NCBI GenBank assembly: GCA_963752935.1
Contig: CAVWAL010000005.1
Coordinates: forward strand, 496,001-560,000
Direction of reading: 5' to 3'
Source: RI-153 sp963752935
GTDB taxonomy: Bacteria; Chloroflexota; Anaerolineae; Caldilineales; Caldilineaceae
DNA: 64,000 nucleotides
Under the pieces are notes generated by a model. That model saw only the letters and a program-made list of their open reading frames with translations, made no database searches and was not told the origin of the DNA. Made by a program: the position numbers and the translations under genes. Positions 18,801 through 26,266 of the stretch are shown one piece after another; position 1 is the first letter of the stretch; each line of letters opens with the position of its first letter.

Positions 18801-18847
18801 CTACCAGCCGTCAGGAGATGGGCAACCTGGGCATCGATATCTTATAG
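15815..18847 (+). CDS. DUF6519 domain protein of the eCIS locus, with beta-helix-like C-terminal half
   Basis: 1010 residues. The N-terminus (MKADFSRVTFDETNHYSGVL, then YQQGRVLTDADFNEAQE) is the DUF6519 hallmark, a family found next to contractile tail baseplate genes. About 500-530 there is a Cys cluster, CGGGGCCTCIGEGG-like (CQRSGGGGCCTC). From about 560 the sequence shows short hydrophobic ladders (LRSITLRDLAIDFAAEV, AVTIEHCHGWG) consistent with a parallel beta-helix, and about 700-800 is helical. Size and position suggest the particle's outermost fibre or anchoring protein. It has the best Shine-Dalgarno site of the operon and is the last gene before the terminator. Confidence 0.75.
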   Translation: MKADFSRVTFDETNHYSGVLYQQGRVLTDADFNEAQEIGKHRNETTTAHVIGPAGTPKFDAINGQTLPNGGFALDVNGDGELTIGPGHYYVDGILCVNEAEAPYDLQPYLPEPPAILESLEEAGAVVGLVYLDVFERERTALDDPDLREGVLGGPDTTARSEVVWQVKVLPLSSVALSDAAVSGLSAQADTVRTLRQNLADAATEDERQSIRRNLRAALRTLAADAAAAGIDCELSPQEWTDLSAPRSPQMAVDTPPVSPDDGPCDAPPDADFLGPENQLYRVEVHTTGAGGSRSSSRFKWSRENGSVVAKIERVGASTGGVVSGNVLGVHSTGRDSYLGFHNGDWVEYIDDLLEMNTGAGTLRQIVADPENNEITLSSNVAVRFDHNPKLRRWDQGAQTSTRNGGTGTVANNADGVPMNTADDSWLLLEYNVWVQFADEVYQPGDYWIMAARAATGTVDFAAGFQPAHGVEHHYAKLGYVLINAAGALQVALDCRPLFPPLTDLRAEDVTFDNSLCQMPDTVTVQDAIEQLCQRSGGGGCCTCIGEGGEFQRLDEAINELLGRGEQALCLCLLPGIHEMEAMGDLIERLNLLNRADRLDITIHGCGEASRIRLGPPTIFNGLRSITLRDLAIDFAAEVNDEAGLIFRQCAAVTIEHCHGWGNAIEGPLVLIDRCGRVLMADCTWEAIGPSTFRPIREFLVQFREEVFAAFLQEDVPPPSLRRTALKVAAQLREDINSRRMLVTALRRLTAANNMRRIMNTKERNAYLNLSDAMSDQALEALEIEGLADLLIDVRRWIIIARPGVALAVDTPTVAWDREMRRARAVKQAKNETHIRSNQIDGVLLFYGTQPFDFPTDSDDLGTLSGQMRSSIKNAPPLTRAGGTLHVADNRLANFTVSARFMEEMRMFAETASQTDQAQMLFREVRVQGNVIEVARNMLVGGRISVVDNFFTEPLFAEGDNFSQERLAVFVAESGLLVGNQGEGTQEVGLSMVMLSTSRQEMGNLGIDIL

Positions 18848-18901
18848 ATGAAGGAAACACAGCAGCATGATAGCTGCATACAACGAGGCATAAATTCAAA
18901 C

Positions 18902-18944
18902 TGTGTGTAAGGGGGCGGCTGAAACAGCCGCCCCCTTACACACA
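18902..18944. terminator. Bidirectional terminator-like hairpin closing the eCIS operon
   Basis: Perfect 20-bp stem (18902-18921 with 18925-18944) and a 3-base AAA loop, GC-rich in the inner half, located between two convergent genes. No long T-run follows on either strand, so termination strength is uncertain. Confidence 0.75.
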
Positions 18945-18949
18945 ATTCT

Positions 18950-19630
18950 CTACTCGCCACTCTCCACGCGCCCAAGCGCTTCCAGCACATACGGATAGAT
19001 CGTTTCGACCACCACTTCGTACCCCGCCGCCGTGGGGTGGACGAAGTCGGGTTGGTTGAGTTCGGGGTTGCCACCCACGCCTTCGAGCAGAAATGGCACG
19101 AGGATAACGTCGTGTTGCGCCGCCACGTCGGGGTAGATGGCGCGAAAAGCGGACGTGTAGGCCTCGCCCATGTTCTGCACCATTTCCATCCCTGCCAGCA
19201 CAACCACAGCGCCCGATTCCTGCAAACGCTGCACCAGTGCATCTATGTTTTCTGCGGTGATAGCAGGATCAATGCCGCGCAGGCCATCGTTGCCCCCCGT
19301 GGCCAGGATCACGACGTCGGGGTCGAGGCTGAGCACCCAGTCTACGCGCGATCGGGCGCCGCTGCTCGTCTCGCCGCTGATACCGGCGTTGATCACATCC
19401 ACATTGTAGCCTTCGGCCTGAAGTTTGCGCGCCAACTGGGCAGGATAAGCCTGGTCGGGATCGACGCCCAGGCCTTCGGTGAGGCTATCGCCCATCGCGA
19501 CCAGGCGGATCGGCGCATCCGTGGGCGAGGGGATGGGCGTGGCGGCGGGTGGCGCGGACGAACCCGCGTCGCAGGCGGACAGGCTGAAGAGGAGAAACAA
19601 GAAATTCAAGAGGAGATAGGTACGTTTCAT
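18950..19630 (-). CDS. SGNH/GDSL-type esterase lipoprotein (TesA-like arylesterase)
   Basis: 226 residues. N-terminal lipoprotein signal with LFSLSAC lipobox, then a Pro-rich linker. The SGNH blocks are all present: GDSLTEG (block I, Ser nucleophile), NAGISGETS (block II Gly), TGGNDGL (block III Asn) and DFVHPTAAGY (block V Asp-x-x-His). It therefore hydrolyses ester or thioester bonds of lipids at the outer face of the membrane. It lies one base downstream of the FtsX-like permease, in one operon with the ABC ATPase. The arrangement parallels ybbA-ybbP and the neighbouring tesA of Enterobacteria. Confidence 0.85.
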   Translation of the reverse strand: MKRTYLLLNFLFLLFSLSACDAGSSAPPAATPIPSPTDAPIRLVAMGDSLTEGLGVDPDQAYPAQLARKLQAEGYNVDVINAGISGETSSGARSRVDWVLSLDPDVVILATGGNDGLRGIDPAITAENIDALVQRLQESGAVVVLAGMEMVQNMGEAYTSAFRAIYPDVAAQHDVILVPFLLEGVGGNPELNQPDFVHPTAAGYEVVVETIYPYVLEALGRVESGE

Positions 19631-19631
19631 A

Positions 19632-22163
19632 TCATTCTTCTTCCGCCTGTTCGCGCAGAAAGTGGATCGGCCGCGCGCGCAGGATCGAGATCGATGCTGC
19701 CATGCCTACGGCGGTGACGAGCAACATGGTGATGACGATCATAGTGGCGCTGGCTGCCCAGAATGGACGATAATCCAGTTCGAAGAGGCGCGTGTTGATC
19801 AGCCAACTGCCAATCTGCGCCATACCCAACCCTAGCAGCGCGCTGACCAACCCCAGCAGCAGATTCTCTAGTGTGAAGACGCGCAGCACAAATTCGCCCT
19901 TGGCCCCCAGCACTTTGTAATAGGCGGCTTCCTGGATGCGGGCGAAGCGGGTGGCGAAGACGGCGCTGACGACGATCAGCAGACCGGCCACAATACTAAA
20001 AACCGTGAAGAAGCGGATCACGTTGGTGATGCGCCGTGCCAGCCCAGAAAAGGTGGCGATGGTCGCCGTTACGTCGATGACGCTGACGTTGGGGAACTGC
20101 GCCACGATGCGATTTTGTAGTGCGGGTACATCCGCAACGGGAACGCGCAGCGCAGTGAAGATGCTCTGCGGCGCACCGCCCAACACATCACTGGGGAAGA
20201 CGAAGCTGAAGAAGGGTTCGATCCCTTCTGCCGTACGCGTGCGCACGCTGGTGACGGTGGCCTCCAGCGGCACACCCTGGATGCGAAAAGTGACCACGTC
20301 GCCCATGCTCACACCCGACCAATCCATGACCTCGTCGAGCACAGAGACCTGGGGGCCGGTGAAATTGGGATCGAAGAGCGCATCGCCCACGACGAGTCCT
20401 TCGCTGTCGATCAATTGATCGCGATAGGTCAGATTGAACTGGTAGTCGCGCCGCTGGCTTCCTTGCATGGCATCGGGCGAAGCCGGATCGGGGCTGCTAC
20501 TCTGCTGCCCGCCCCGGCGGCGTGGCTCGCCGTTGATGGCGTCGAGTGTGCCGCTCACGACCGGGTAGAAGGTGACCTCTTCACCCAGCGCAGCGCGGAA
20601 ATCGGCCACCTGATCGGGCTGGATGTCGAGGAAGAAGACGTTGGGTGCATCCTCCGGATAGCTGGCCACGAAATTGGCGTCCAGTGTCTGTTCCACAAGG
20701 AAGAGACAGAAGAGCACAGCCAGGCTGGCAGACAGGGTGATGATGATGGCGCGTGTCGGGTTGCGCGGGCGGAAGAGTCCGCGCAGCGCCTGACGCATGG
20801 GCAGCGAGCGTAAACGGACACGGCGCAGCAGACGCAGGGTGCCTTCGGTGAGGGCGGCGGAGATGAGCAGCAGACCGAACACTGTGGCCACGAAGTAGAG
20901 CATTGTCTCGAAGTCATCGAGCAGCCAGTAGACCATCCCGGCGAAGGCGAGCAAGATGAGAACGGCGGCACTGATGTAGGGCAAGGGTCGATCCAGCCGA
21001 ATCGCTTCTTTGCGGAAGATGAAGTGTGGACGCAGATCGCCGAGTTGGTAGAGCGGGATGAAGGTAAAGGCAGCCAGCACAAAGAGGCCCAGCAGCACGC
21101 CTTCAGCGACATTGCGCGGCGAGATCGAAAGGTCCACATCTGGCGGCAGAAGACCACCCAATAGCGCCGGCAGTGCCAATTGGAGCAGAAACCCCAGGAT
21201 CAGCCCCATCCCAATGCCCAACAGACCCAGCGCGCCGACGATGGTGTAGAAGTGCAGAGCGACGAAGCGGCGGGTAGCACCCAGGGTTTTGATGGTGGCG
21301 ATGGTCGTGTAGCGCTCGCGCAGGAAAGCGGTGAGCGCACTCTGAATACCGATGCCCGAGAGCAGCAGGGTGAAGATGGCAACGAGGCTGAGGAAGAAGA
21401 TCAGATTGTCGAAAAAGCTCCGTACACCGGAAGGAGCCGTGCGGTAGGTCTGGATACTTTCCTGGCCCACGTCGCGCGCTTCGGCCAGTTGGCGCACGAT
21501 GGCGTCGAGCCGGCTTTCGTCGTCCACGCGCAAAAGGGTGGTGTAGCTGACACGGCTGCCCGGCTTGACTAGATCAAGTGATTCCAGATCGGCGGCGGCC
21601 ACAAAGATGCGCGGACCTAACTCAAAAAAGTCGAGCGGCCGATCCGGCTCCACGAGGACGACATCGGCGATGGGCAGGCTGGCCTCGCCAATGTCGAGTG
21701 AGTCGCCCACAGACAGACCCAGCCGATCGAGCAGCGCCTGCTCCACGATGACGCTGCCACCGTTAAGCACCTCTGCGAACGGACGGCCCGATGCCAGCAC
21801 GACTTCCCCGTAGAAGGGATAACCCGGTTCCACGGCCTTGACGTTGGAGAGCAGCGTGGCCTCGCCGCCAGGCAGGCGGACCACGGTGTAGAATTCCCAG
21901 ACACGGGCGCTCTGCACCACTCCTTGCGCGGTGAGTTGGTTGATGCGTGCCGCCAGCGAATCGGAAAGGCCAAAGTTCGATTCGACGATAATATCGGCAG
22001 CCTGGAGTTCCTTGGCGTCGCTAAGCAAGGAACGGTTGATGCTGTCGCCAAAACTGCGCAGCGCCACCAACGACAGCATGGAAAGCGTCACACAGAGCAC
22101 AAAAATGGCAGATTGTTTTTTCGTCGCCGTCAACTGGCGGCGGATGAAGCGAAGGTTGATCAT
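19632..22163 (-). CDS. FtsX/MacB-like ABC transporter permease (YbbP-like)
   Basis: 843 residues. TM1 near the N-terminus (SAIFVLCVTLSMLSLVALRS) is followed by a large extracytoplasmic domain, then four TMs in the middle, a second extracytoplasmic region and three C-terminal TMs: the ten-TM duplicated FtsX layout of YbbP-type permeases. Such permeases use mechanotransmission to move lipophilic substrates rather than a classic channel. Its start overlaps the ATPase stop by 4 bases, and the lipase-like gene follows. Substrate is unknown; lipid or hydrophobic molecule export is inferred from relatives. Confidence 0.8.
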   Translation of the reverse strand: MINLRFIRRQLTATKKQSAIFVLCVTLSMLSLVALRSFGDSINRSLLSDAKELQAADIIVESNFGLSDSLAARINQLTAQGVVQSARVWEFYTVVRLPGGEATLLSNVKAVEPGYPFYGEVVLASGRPFAEVLNGGSVIVEQALLDRLGLSVGDSLDIGEASLPIADVVLVEPDRPLDFFELGPRIFVAAADLESLDLVKPGSRVSYTTLLRVDDESRLDAIVRQLAEARDVGQESIQTYRTAPSGVRSFFDNLIFFLSLVAIFTLLLSGIGIQSALTAFLRERYTTIATIKTLGATRRFVALHFYTIVGALGLLGIGMGLILGFLLQLALPALLGGLLPPDVDLSISPRNVAEGVLLGLFVLAAFTFIPLYQLGDLRPHFIFRKEAIRLDRPLPYISAAVLILLAFAGMVYWLLDDFETMLYFVATVFGLLLISAALTEGTLRLLRRVRLRSLPMRQALRGLFRPRNPTRAIIITLSASLAVLFCLFLVEQTLDANFVASYPEDAPNVFFLDIQPDQVADFRAALGEEVTFYPVVSGTLDAINGEPRRRGGQQSSSPDPASPDAMQGSQRRDYQFNLTYRDQLIDSEGLVVGDALFDPNFTGPQVSVLDEVMDWSGVSMGDVVTFRIQGVPLEATVTSVRTRTAEGIEPFFSFVFPSDVLGGAPQSIFTALRVPVADVPALQNRIVAQFPNVSVIDVTATIATFSGLARRITNVIRFFTVFSIVAGLLIVVSAVFATRFARIQEAAYYKVLGAKGEFVLRVFTLENLLLGLVSALLGLGMAQIGSWLINTRLFELDYRPFWAASATMIVITMLLVTAVGMAASISILRARPIHFLREQAEEE

Positions 22164-22849
22164 AGGGTGATTTTTTGCCGCGTGTCTTCAATAAGCCGCC
22201 CATCGTGCAGCGTCAACACCCGCTCGGCCATCTGTGCGATTTCGTCGCTGTGGGTAACCATGACCAGTGTCATGTGGCGTTCGCGGTGCAGATCGAGAAG
22301 CAGATCGAGGATGGCGTCGCCGTTCTTCGAGTCGAGATTGCCGGTGGGCTCATCGGCAAAGAGGATCTGCGGATCGTTGATCAAGGCGCGACAGATGGCG
22401 ACGCGCTGTTTTTCGCCGCCTGAAAGTTGATGCGGATAGTTGGCGGCGCGCCCGCTTAACCCCACACGCTTGAGCAGGGCCTGGGCCCGCTCCTCGGCGT
22501 GGCGGTCGCCCTTCAACTCGGCCGGGAACATGATGTTCTCTTGCGCTTGCAGCGACGGCACAAGGTGAAAGGACTGGAAGACAAAGCCGATGGTTTCGTT
22601 GCGCAGCGGCGCCAGTTGATCTTCGTTGAGATCGGTGATGTCGTTGCCGTCGACCGAAACGCGGCCCGATGTGGGGTTGTCGAGACCCGAAAGCAGGCTG
22701 AGCAGCGTCGATTTACCGCTGCCGCTGCTGCCCTTGATCACGACAAACTCTCCGGGTTCGATGGCAAAAGAAACATCGTCGAGCACGGTGATGGCTCGAT
22801 CCTCGATATGGTACGTTTTGGTGAGATTCTGTGCTTCGAGTATGGGCAT
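22160..22849 (-). CDS. ABC transporter ATP-binding protein (YbbA/LolD-like)
   Basis: 229 residues, the usual length of MacB/LolD/YbbA-type ATPases. Walker A GSSGSGKST, Q-loop FVFQSFHLVPSL, signature LSGGEKQR, Walker B ILFADEPTG and H-loop VTHSDE are all intact. It energises the permease encoded directly downstream. Starts with ATG at 22849. Confidence 0.9.
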   Translation of the reverse strand: MPILEAQNLTKTYHIEDRAITVLDDVSFAIEPGEFVVIKGSSGSGKSTLLSLLSGLDNPTSGRVSVDGNDITDLNEDQLAPLRNETIGFVFQSFHLVPSLQAQENIMFPAELKGDRHAEERAQALLKRVGLSGRAANYPHQLSGGEKQRVAICRALINDPQILFADEPTGNLDSKNGDAILDLLLDLHRERHMTLVMVTHSDEIAQMAERVLTLHDGRLIEDTRQKITL

Positions 22850-22973
22850 AGGAAGAGAAAGAATGATGAATTATGAATGGCGTAACCGTCCAATCCATTC
22901 AAGATAGTACACCAGCTTCCGGCCCGGCGCCGTACGCTTTCTCCACTTGCCGGTTGTGCGCTAAAATGGCGGG

Positions 22974-23681
22974 ATGAAAACACTCATTCTTTCGGACATT
23001 CATGCGAATATTGTGGCGTTGGAGGCGATCTGGGCGCAGGAAGCGGACGCCGATCTGATCCTGTGTACAGGCGACCTGGTGGATTACGGTCTTTTCCCCA
23101 AAGAGGTTTTGGATTGGGTGCGGGCGCATGCAGTGATCTGCACAAAGGGCAACCATGATGGCTGGACTGTGCTCAATTATCGGCGAGGCAAGACGCTTGC
23201 CGTCGTGCCCGAATCGGAACGGGCGTGGGTTCACTACACAGTGGAGCGACTCGACGAGGACGATATTCGCTTTCTAGGGGATCTGCCCGTCGCCGTTGCG
23301 GTTGAGATCGATGGGCAGCCCTATGGGTTGACCCATCTCTACCGCGATTACGAGGAAATTGTGAGCCTGCACGCCTTTACCCAGTTCGCGGCAGAAACTT
23401 TTGGCGATGAACCGTTAACCCGGCTGATCTTCGGCCACACACACCGCCAGTCGATCCGCTACTTGAGCAACGAGTCGCTGTGGATCAACCCCGGCAGCGT
23501 CTCCTATCGCCGCAAAGACGATCCCGATCAGACAGCACACTATGCCACCATCACTGACGGCGTCCTCGCCTTACACCGACTCGAGTATGACCTGACTCCG
23601 CTGCGACAGGCGTTGCAAAACGTTCATCTGAGCGAACCAGAGATGCGTGTGGCCCGGCATTTCTTCAGAAACAGCAAATAA
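22974..23681 (+). CDS. Metallophosphoesterase (YfcE/MJ0936-like)
   Basis: 235 residues. Full set of dimetal phosphoesterase motifs: LSDIHAN (D-x-H), CTGDLVDYG (GD), TKGNHDGW (GNHD), and IFGHTHRQS (GHxH). Cytoplasmic, no signal peptide. Substrate unknown; relatives act on phosphodiesters. It is divergent from the ABC operon, with a 124-base intergenic region that must hold both promoters. Confidence 0.85.
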   Translation: MKTLILSDIHANIVALEAIWAQEADADLILCTGDLVDYGLFPKEVLDWVRAHAVICTKGNHDGWTVLNYRRGKTLAVVPESERAWVHYTVERLDEDDIRFLGDLPVAVAVEIDGQPYGLTHLYRDYEEIVSLHAFTQFAAETFGDEPLTRLIFGHTHRQSIRYLSNESLWINPGSVSYRRKDDPDQTAHYATITDGVLALHRLEYDLTPLRQALQNVHLSEPEMRVARHFFRNSK

Positions 23682-23721
23682 CCGGCGTATAGCCGGCGTG
23701 GACCTGGGCCGTATTTGCCTG

Positions 23722-24528
23722 CTACCAGGTACAGTACCCACCGTCGATCACCATATCGTGCCCGGTCATAAAATCAGAAGCGGCCGCGGCCAGGTAGACG
23801 ACTGCACCTTGCAGGTCGGTGACTTCGGCCATGCGCCCCATAGGCGTCATCTGCATCCAGACAGGCTGCATGGATTGGCCGATGGGCGTCGCCAAAAGAT
23901 CGTCCACAAGTTGGGTGCGTGTGTAGCCAGGGCTAATGCTGTTGACACGCACGCCGCGTTTGGCCCACTCCGCGGCCAAACTGCGTGTGAGGTGGATGAC
24001 GCCGGCCTTGGCGGTGTTGTAGGCAGACTGATTCTGCGGCGTGTTACAGATGTGCCCCGACATCGAGGCGGTGTTGATGATCTTGCCGTACCCTGCCTCG
24101 AGCATCACCCGTCCTTCGGCCTGGGCGCAGAGGAAGACCGCGTTGAGGTCGATATCGAGCACACGCAGCCAATCGGCATACTCAAGTGCTTCGCTATCGG
24201 CCCACAGACCGATCCCAGCGTTGTTGACACCGATGGTCAGCGCGCCCCAATGATCGACAATGGTGCGCACCATCGCCTGCACTTGTTCCGGTTTGGTGAC
24301 ATCGGTCTGAATGGGCAGGGCGGCGATCTGCTTCTGGCTCAATTCATGGGCGATTTCTTCGGCCAGATCGAGACGAATGTCGACGACGGCGACTTTGGCG
24401 CCCGCTTCGCCGAGGGCATGGGCATAGGCGCGGCCGATCCCCTGTCCGGCGCCGGTTACCAGTGCCACACGCTGATCGAGACGGAAACGATCCAGGATCG
24501 GTGGTGCCGTTAGGACGGGATCAGCCAT
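23722..24528 (-). CDS. SDR-family NAD(P)-dependent oxidoreductase
   Basis: 268 residues from ATG 24528, preceded by GGAGG at a 7-base spacing; the frame is open further upstream (to 24783) but has no support. Classical SDR features: TGAGQGIG nucleotide-binding loop, NNAGIG, Ser in TASMSG, YNTAK catalytic Tyr-x-x-x-Lys, and SPGYTRT. The acidic Asp at the end of beta-2 (VVDIR) favours NAD over NADP. Substrate unknown; sugar or polyol dehydrogenation and 3-oxoacyl reduction are both possible. Confidence 0.85.
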   Translation of the reverse strand: MADPVLTAPPILDRFRLDQRVALVTGAGQGIGRAYAHALGEAGAKVAVVDIRLDLAEEIAHELSQKQIAALPIQTDVTKPEQVQAMVRTIVDHWGALTIGVNNAGIGLWADSEALEYADWLRVLDIDLNAVFLCAQAEGRVMLEAGYGKIINTASMSGHICNTPQNQSAYNTAKAGVIHLTRSLAAEWAKRGVRVNSISPGYTRTQLVDDLLATPIGQSMQPVWMQMTPMGRMAEVTDLQGAVVYLAAAASDFMTGHDMVIDGGYCTW

Positions 24529-24699
24529 GAGGTTCCTCCATGGGGATGGGTGTGCGCTGATTGGGATGTTTGACTGCCATACTTGCATTATCAAGTTAGT
24601 CAGCCTATTTGTCACGCCGGCCGCGTCCCCTGCGATGACGGGTGCGGATTCGTCTCTCGTCGCTGCAGGCCGACTGCAGGGCGTCGGCTGAGCCCGTTG

Positions 24700-24731
24700 T
24701 AGGGACCGGCCTCCGTGCCGGTCCGTTTCCC
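24700..24731 (+). repeat. Dispersed intergenic repeat copy 1
   Basis: TAGGGACCGGCCTCCGTGCC followed by GGTCCG. A 24/25 match in reverse orientation lies at 38790-38814 and a diverged direct copy at 38819-38844. GGACCGGC (24703-24710) pairs with GCCGGTCC (24717-24724). Confidence 0.7.
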
Positions 24732-24765
24732 AAAAAGAGCAGTAGTCCGTCAGGCACGGTTGGTA

Positions 24766-24771
24766 TATAAT
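24766..24771 (+). promoter_or_regulatory. -10 box of the cupin gene
   Basis: TATAAT 45 bases before the cupin ATG; no convincing -35 at 17 bases upstream. Confidence 0.35.
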
Positions 24772-24815
24772 CGAGCAGCGCAAAAATTGTCATACCATTG
24801 GGAAAGGACCTTGAC

Positions 24816-25304
24816 ATGACTGAGTCGAACGACACTTTTGTCGGTTTGCCCGATGGGCGCCGGCTGATGGCAGGTGAAGATATCTTCGGTGAACAACGAG
24901 GGTTAGGGGTGAGCACAATTGCTTTCAAAGTTGTGCCGCAAAACAGCCAGGGCACGCTCATTATAGAAAATGTCTTTCACGCCAGGGGCGGTCCGGCCCG
25001 GCATCTCCATCACGATCAGGATGAGTGGTTCTGTGCGCTTGAGGGTGAGTTCGTTGTCGAGATCGGCGACGAACGCTTTCAACTGCAGACAGGGGATTCA
25101 CTGCTGGCGCCACGCAAGATCCCCCACGTGTGGGCGTATGTAGGCGATGGCCGGGGCCGCATGTTGATTGCGTTTCTGCCCGCCGGCCGTATGGAAGCGT
25201 TCTTTCGCCAGGTAACGCAAGCCAATGCCATGCCCCCCCAGGACCCTGAACTGTGGCGCGCCCACGGCATGGAACTGGTAGGGCCGCCGTTAGCCGTGAC
25301 ATAG
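24816..25304 (+). CDS. Cupin-domain protein
   Basis: 162 residues from ATG 24816 (GGAAAGGA just upstream). Single cupin fold: motif 1 HLHHDQDEWFCALEGE with two His and a Glu for metal binding, and motif 2 GDSLLAPRKIPHVW with the last His. N-terminal extension of ~40 residues (MTESNDTFVGLPDGRRLMAG) is typical of small quercetinase-like or oxalate-binding cupins. Function unknown; it stands alone between the SDR and SOD genes. Confidence 0.75.
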   Translation: MTESNDTFVGLPDGRRLMAGEDIFGEQRGLGVSTIAFKVVPQNSQGTLIIENVFHARGGPARHLHHDQDEWFCALEGEFVVEIGDERFQLQTGDSLLAPRKIPHVWAYVGDGRGRMLIAFLPAGRMEAFFRQVTQANAMPPQDPELWRAHGMELVGPPLAVT

Positions 25305-25431
25305 ACTGGCCTCTGCAGCGCCGGCAACGATGAAGGATACAATCTTGAGAGACAATGTAATCAAACTTCCTTCATCCTGTCCGGCATCTGTCACATGATA
25401 AGGAATGTGTGGGGTACCCTTGCCGTTTTTT

Positions 25432-25461
25432 TTGATGGAAGATTCGGGTGTCCGATATACT
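25432..25461 (+). promoter_or_regulatory. Candidate sigma-70 promoter of sod
   Basis: TTGATG (25432-25437), 18-base spacer, TATACT (25456-25461), about 110 bases upstream of the sod ATG. The rest of the 25305-25573 intergenic region holds nothing else recognisable. Confidence 0.45.
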
Positions 25462-25573
25462 GCTGTCTCTATGCGGCAAATCGGTTGACCCTGAACCGCG
25501 ATTATCCGTCTAATCTTTATAACCGTACCCCTAGCGTATTGAAAACAGTCCAACCACAGAAGGAGATACACTC

Positions 25574-26182
25574 ATGGCTTTTGAACTTCCTCCCCTACCG
25601 TATGCCAAAGATGCGCTTGATAAGTCCATCGATGCGCAGACAATGGAAATTCACCACGACAAACATCACGCTGCCTATACCAATAACCTGAACAATGCCC
25701 TCAAAGGCACCGACTGGGAAAACAAGTCGATCGAGGAGATTCTGCGCAACATCGACTCGCTGCCAGAGAATCTGCGCACGGCCGTGCGCAACAACGGCGG
25801 CGGTTATGCCAACCACAATCTCTTCTGGAAGATTATGAGCCCGAACGGTGGCGGCTCTCCCAGCGGCGCGCTGGCCGATGCCATCAATAGCAAATTCGGC
25901 AGCTTCGATGCCTTCAAAGAGAAATTGGCGGCGACGGCTGCCGGTCAATTTGGCAGTGGATGGGGCTGGTTGGTCGTCAAGGGCGACGGCAGCATCGACG
26001 TCTACGGCACCCCCAATCAGGACAGCCCGTACATGAAGGGCGACACCCCGATCCTGGGCATCGATGTTTGGGAACATGCCTACTACCTGCGCTACCAGAA
26101 CCGCCGCCCCGACTACATTAAGGAATGGTGGAACGTGGTCGACTGGAACAAGGTTGCCGAGAACTACAAGGCCGCCAAGTAA
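25574..26182 (+). CDS. sodA: Superoxide dismutase, Fe/Mn family, Mn-type residues
   Basis: 202 residues, standard length. Metal ligands visible: His in HHDKHHAAY, His in GYANHNLFW, and Asp and His in DVWEHAYYL. Specificity markers favour manganese: Gly in GGGYANH, where iron enzymes have Gln, and Gln in TPNQDSP. Cytoplasmic; converts superoxide to oxygen and peroxide, fitting an aerobe with oxidase assembly genes at the right end of the window. Good ribosome site (AAGGAGA). Followed by a strong palindromic terminator. Confidence 0.95.
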   Translation: MAFELPPLPYAKDALDKSIDAQTMEIHHDKHHAAYTNNLNNALKGTDWENKSIEEILRNIDSLPENLRTAVRNNGGGYANHNLFWKIMSPNGGGSPSGALADAINSKFGSFDAFKEKLAATAAGQFGSGWGWLVVKGDGSIDVYGTPNQDSPYMKGDTPILGIDVWEHAYYLRYQNRRPDYIKEWWNVVDWNKVAENYKAAK

Positions 26183-26202
26183 GCAGCACACGTTGTACTA
26201 TG

Positions 26203-26250
26203 AACAAAAAACGAGCCGGTGGCATATATGCCACCGGCTCGTTTTTTGTT
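26203..26250. terminator. Bidirectional rho-independent terminator
   Basis: Perfect 24+24 base palindrome: AACAAAAAACGAGCC...GGCTCGTTTTTTGTT, with A-run and T-run flanks, serving both sod (+) and the oligopeptide transporter operon (-). Confidence 0.95.
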
Positions 26251-26266
26251 TTTGCACGTAGTAACT

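Larger units (their letters stand above)
24529..24815. other. Divergent intergenic region with a dispersed repeat copy
   Basis: 287 bases between the SDR and cupin genes. Holds one copy of a dispersed element (24700-24724, TAGGGACCGGCCTCCGTGCC plus GGTCC) that itself forms an 8-bp stem, and a -10-like box for the cupin gene. No gene seen. Confidence 0.6.

Noticed and set aside
1..18847. Interpretation as a prophage
   Set aside because: No capsid, portal, terminase, integrase or lysis gene among 12 genes; DUF6519 and the cargo-like protein favour eCIS. Cannot be excluded without the left flank.
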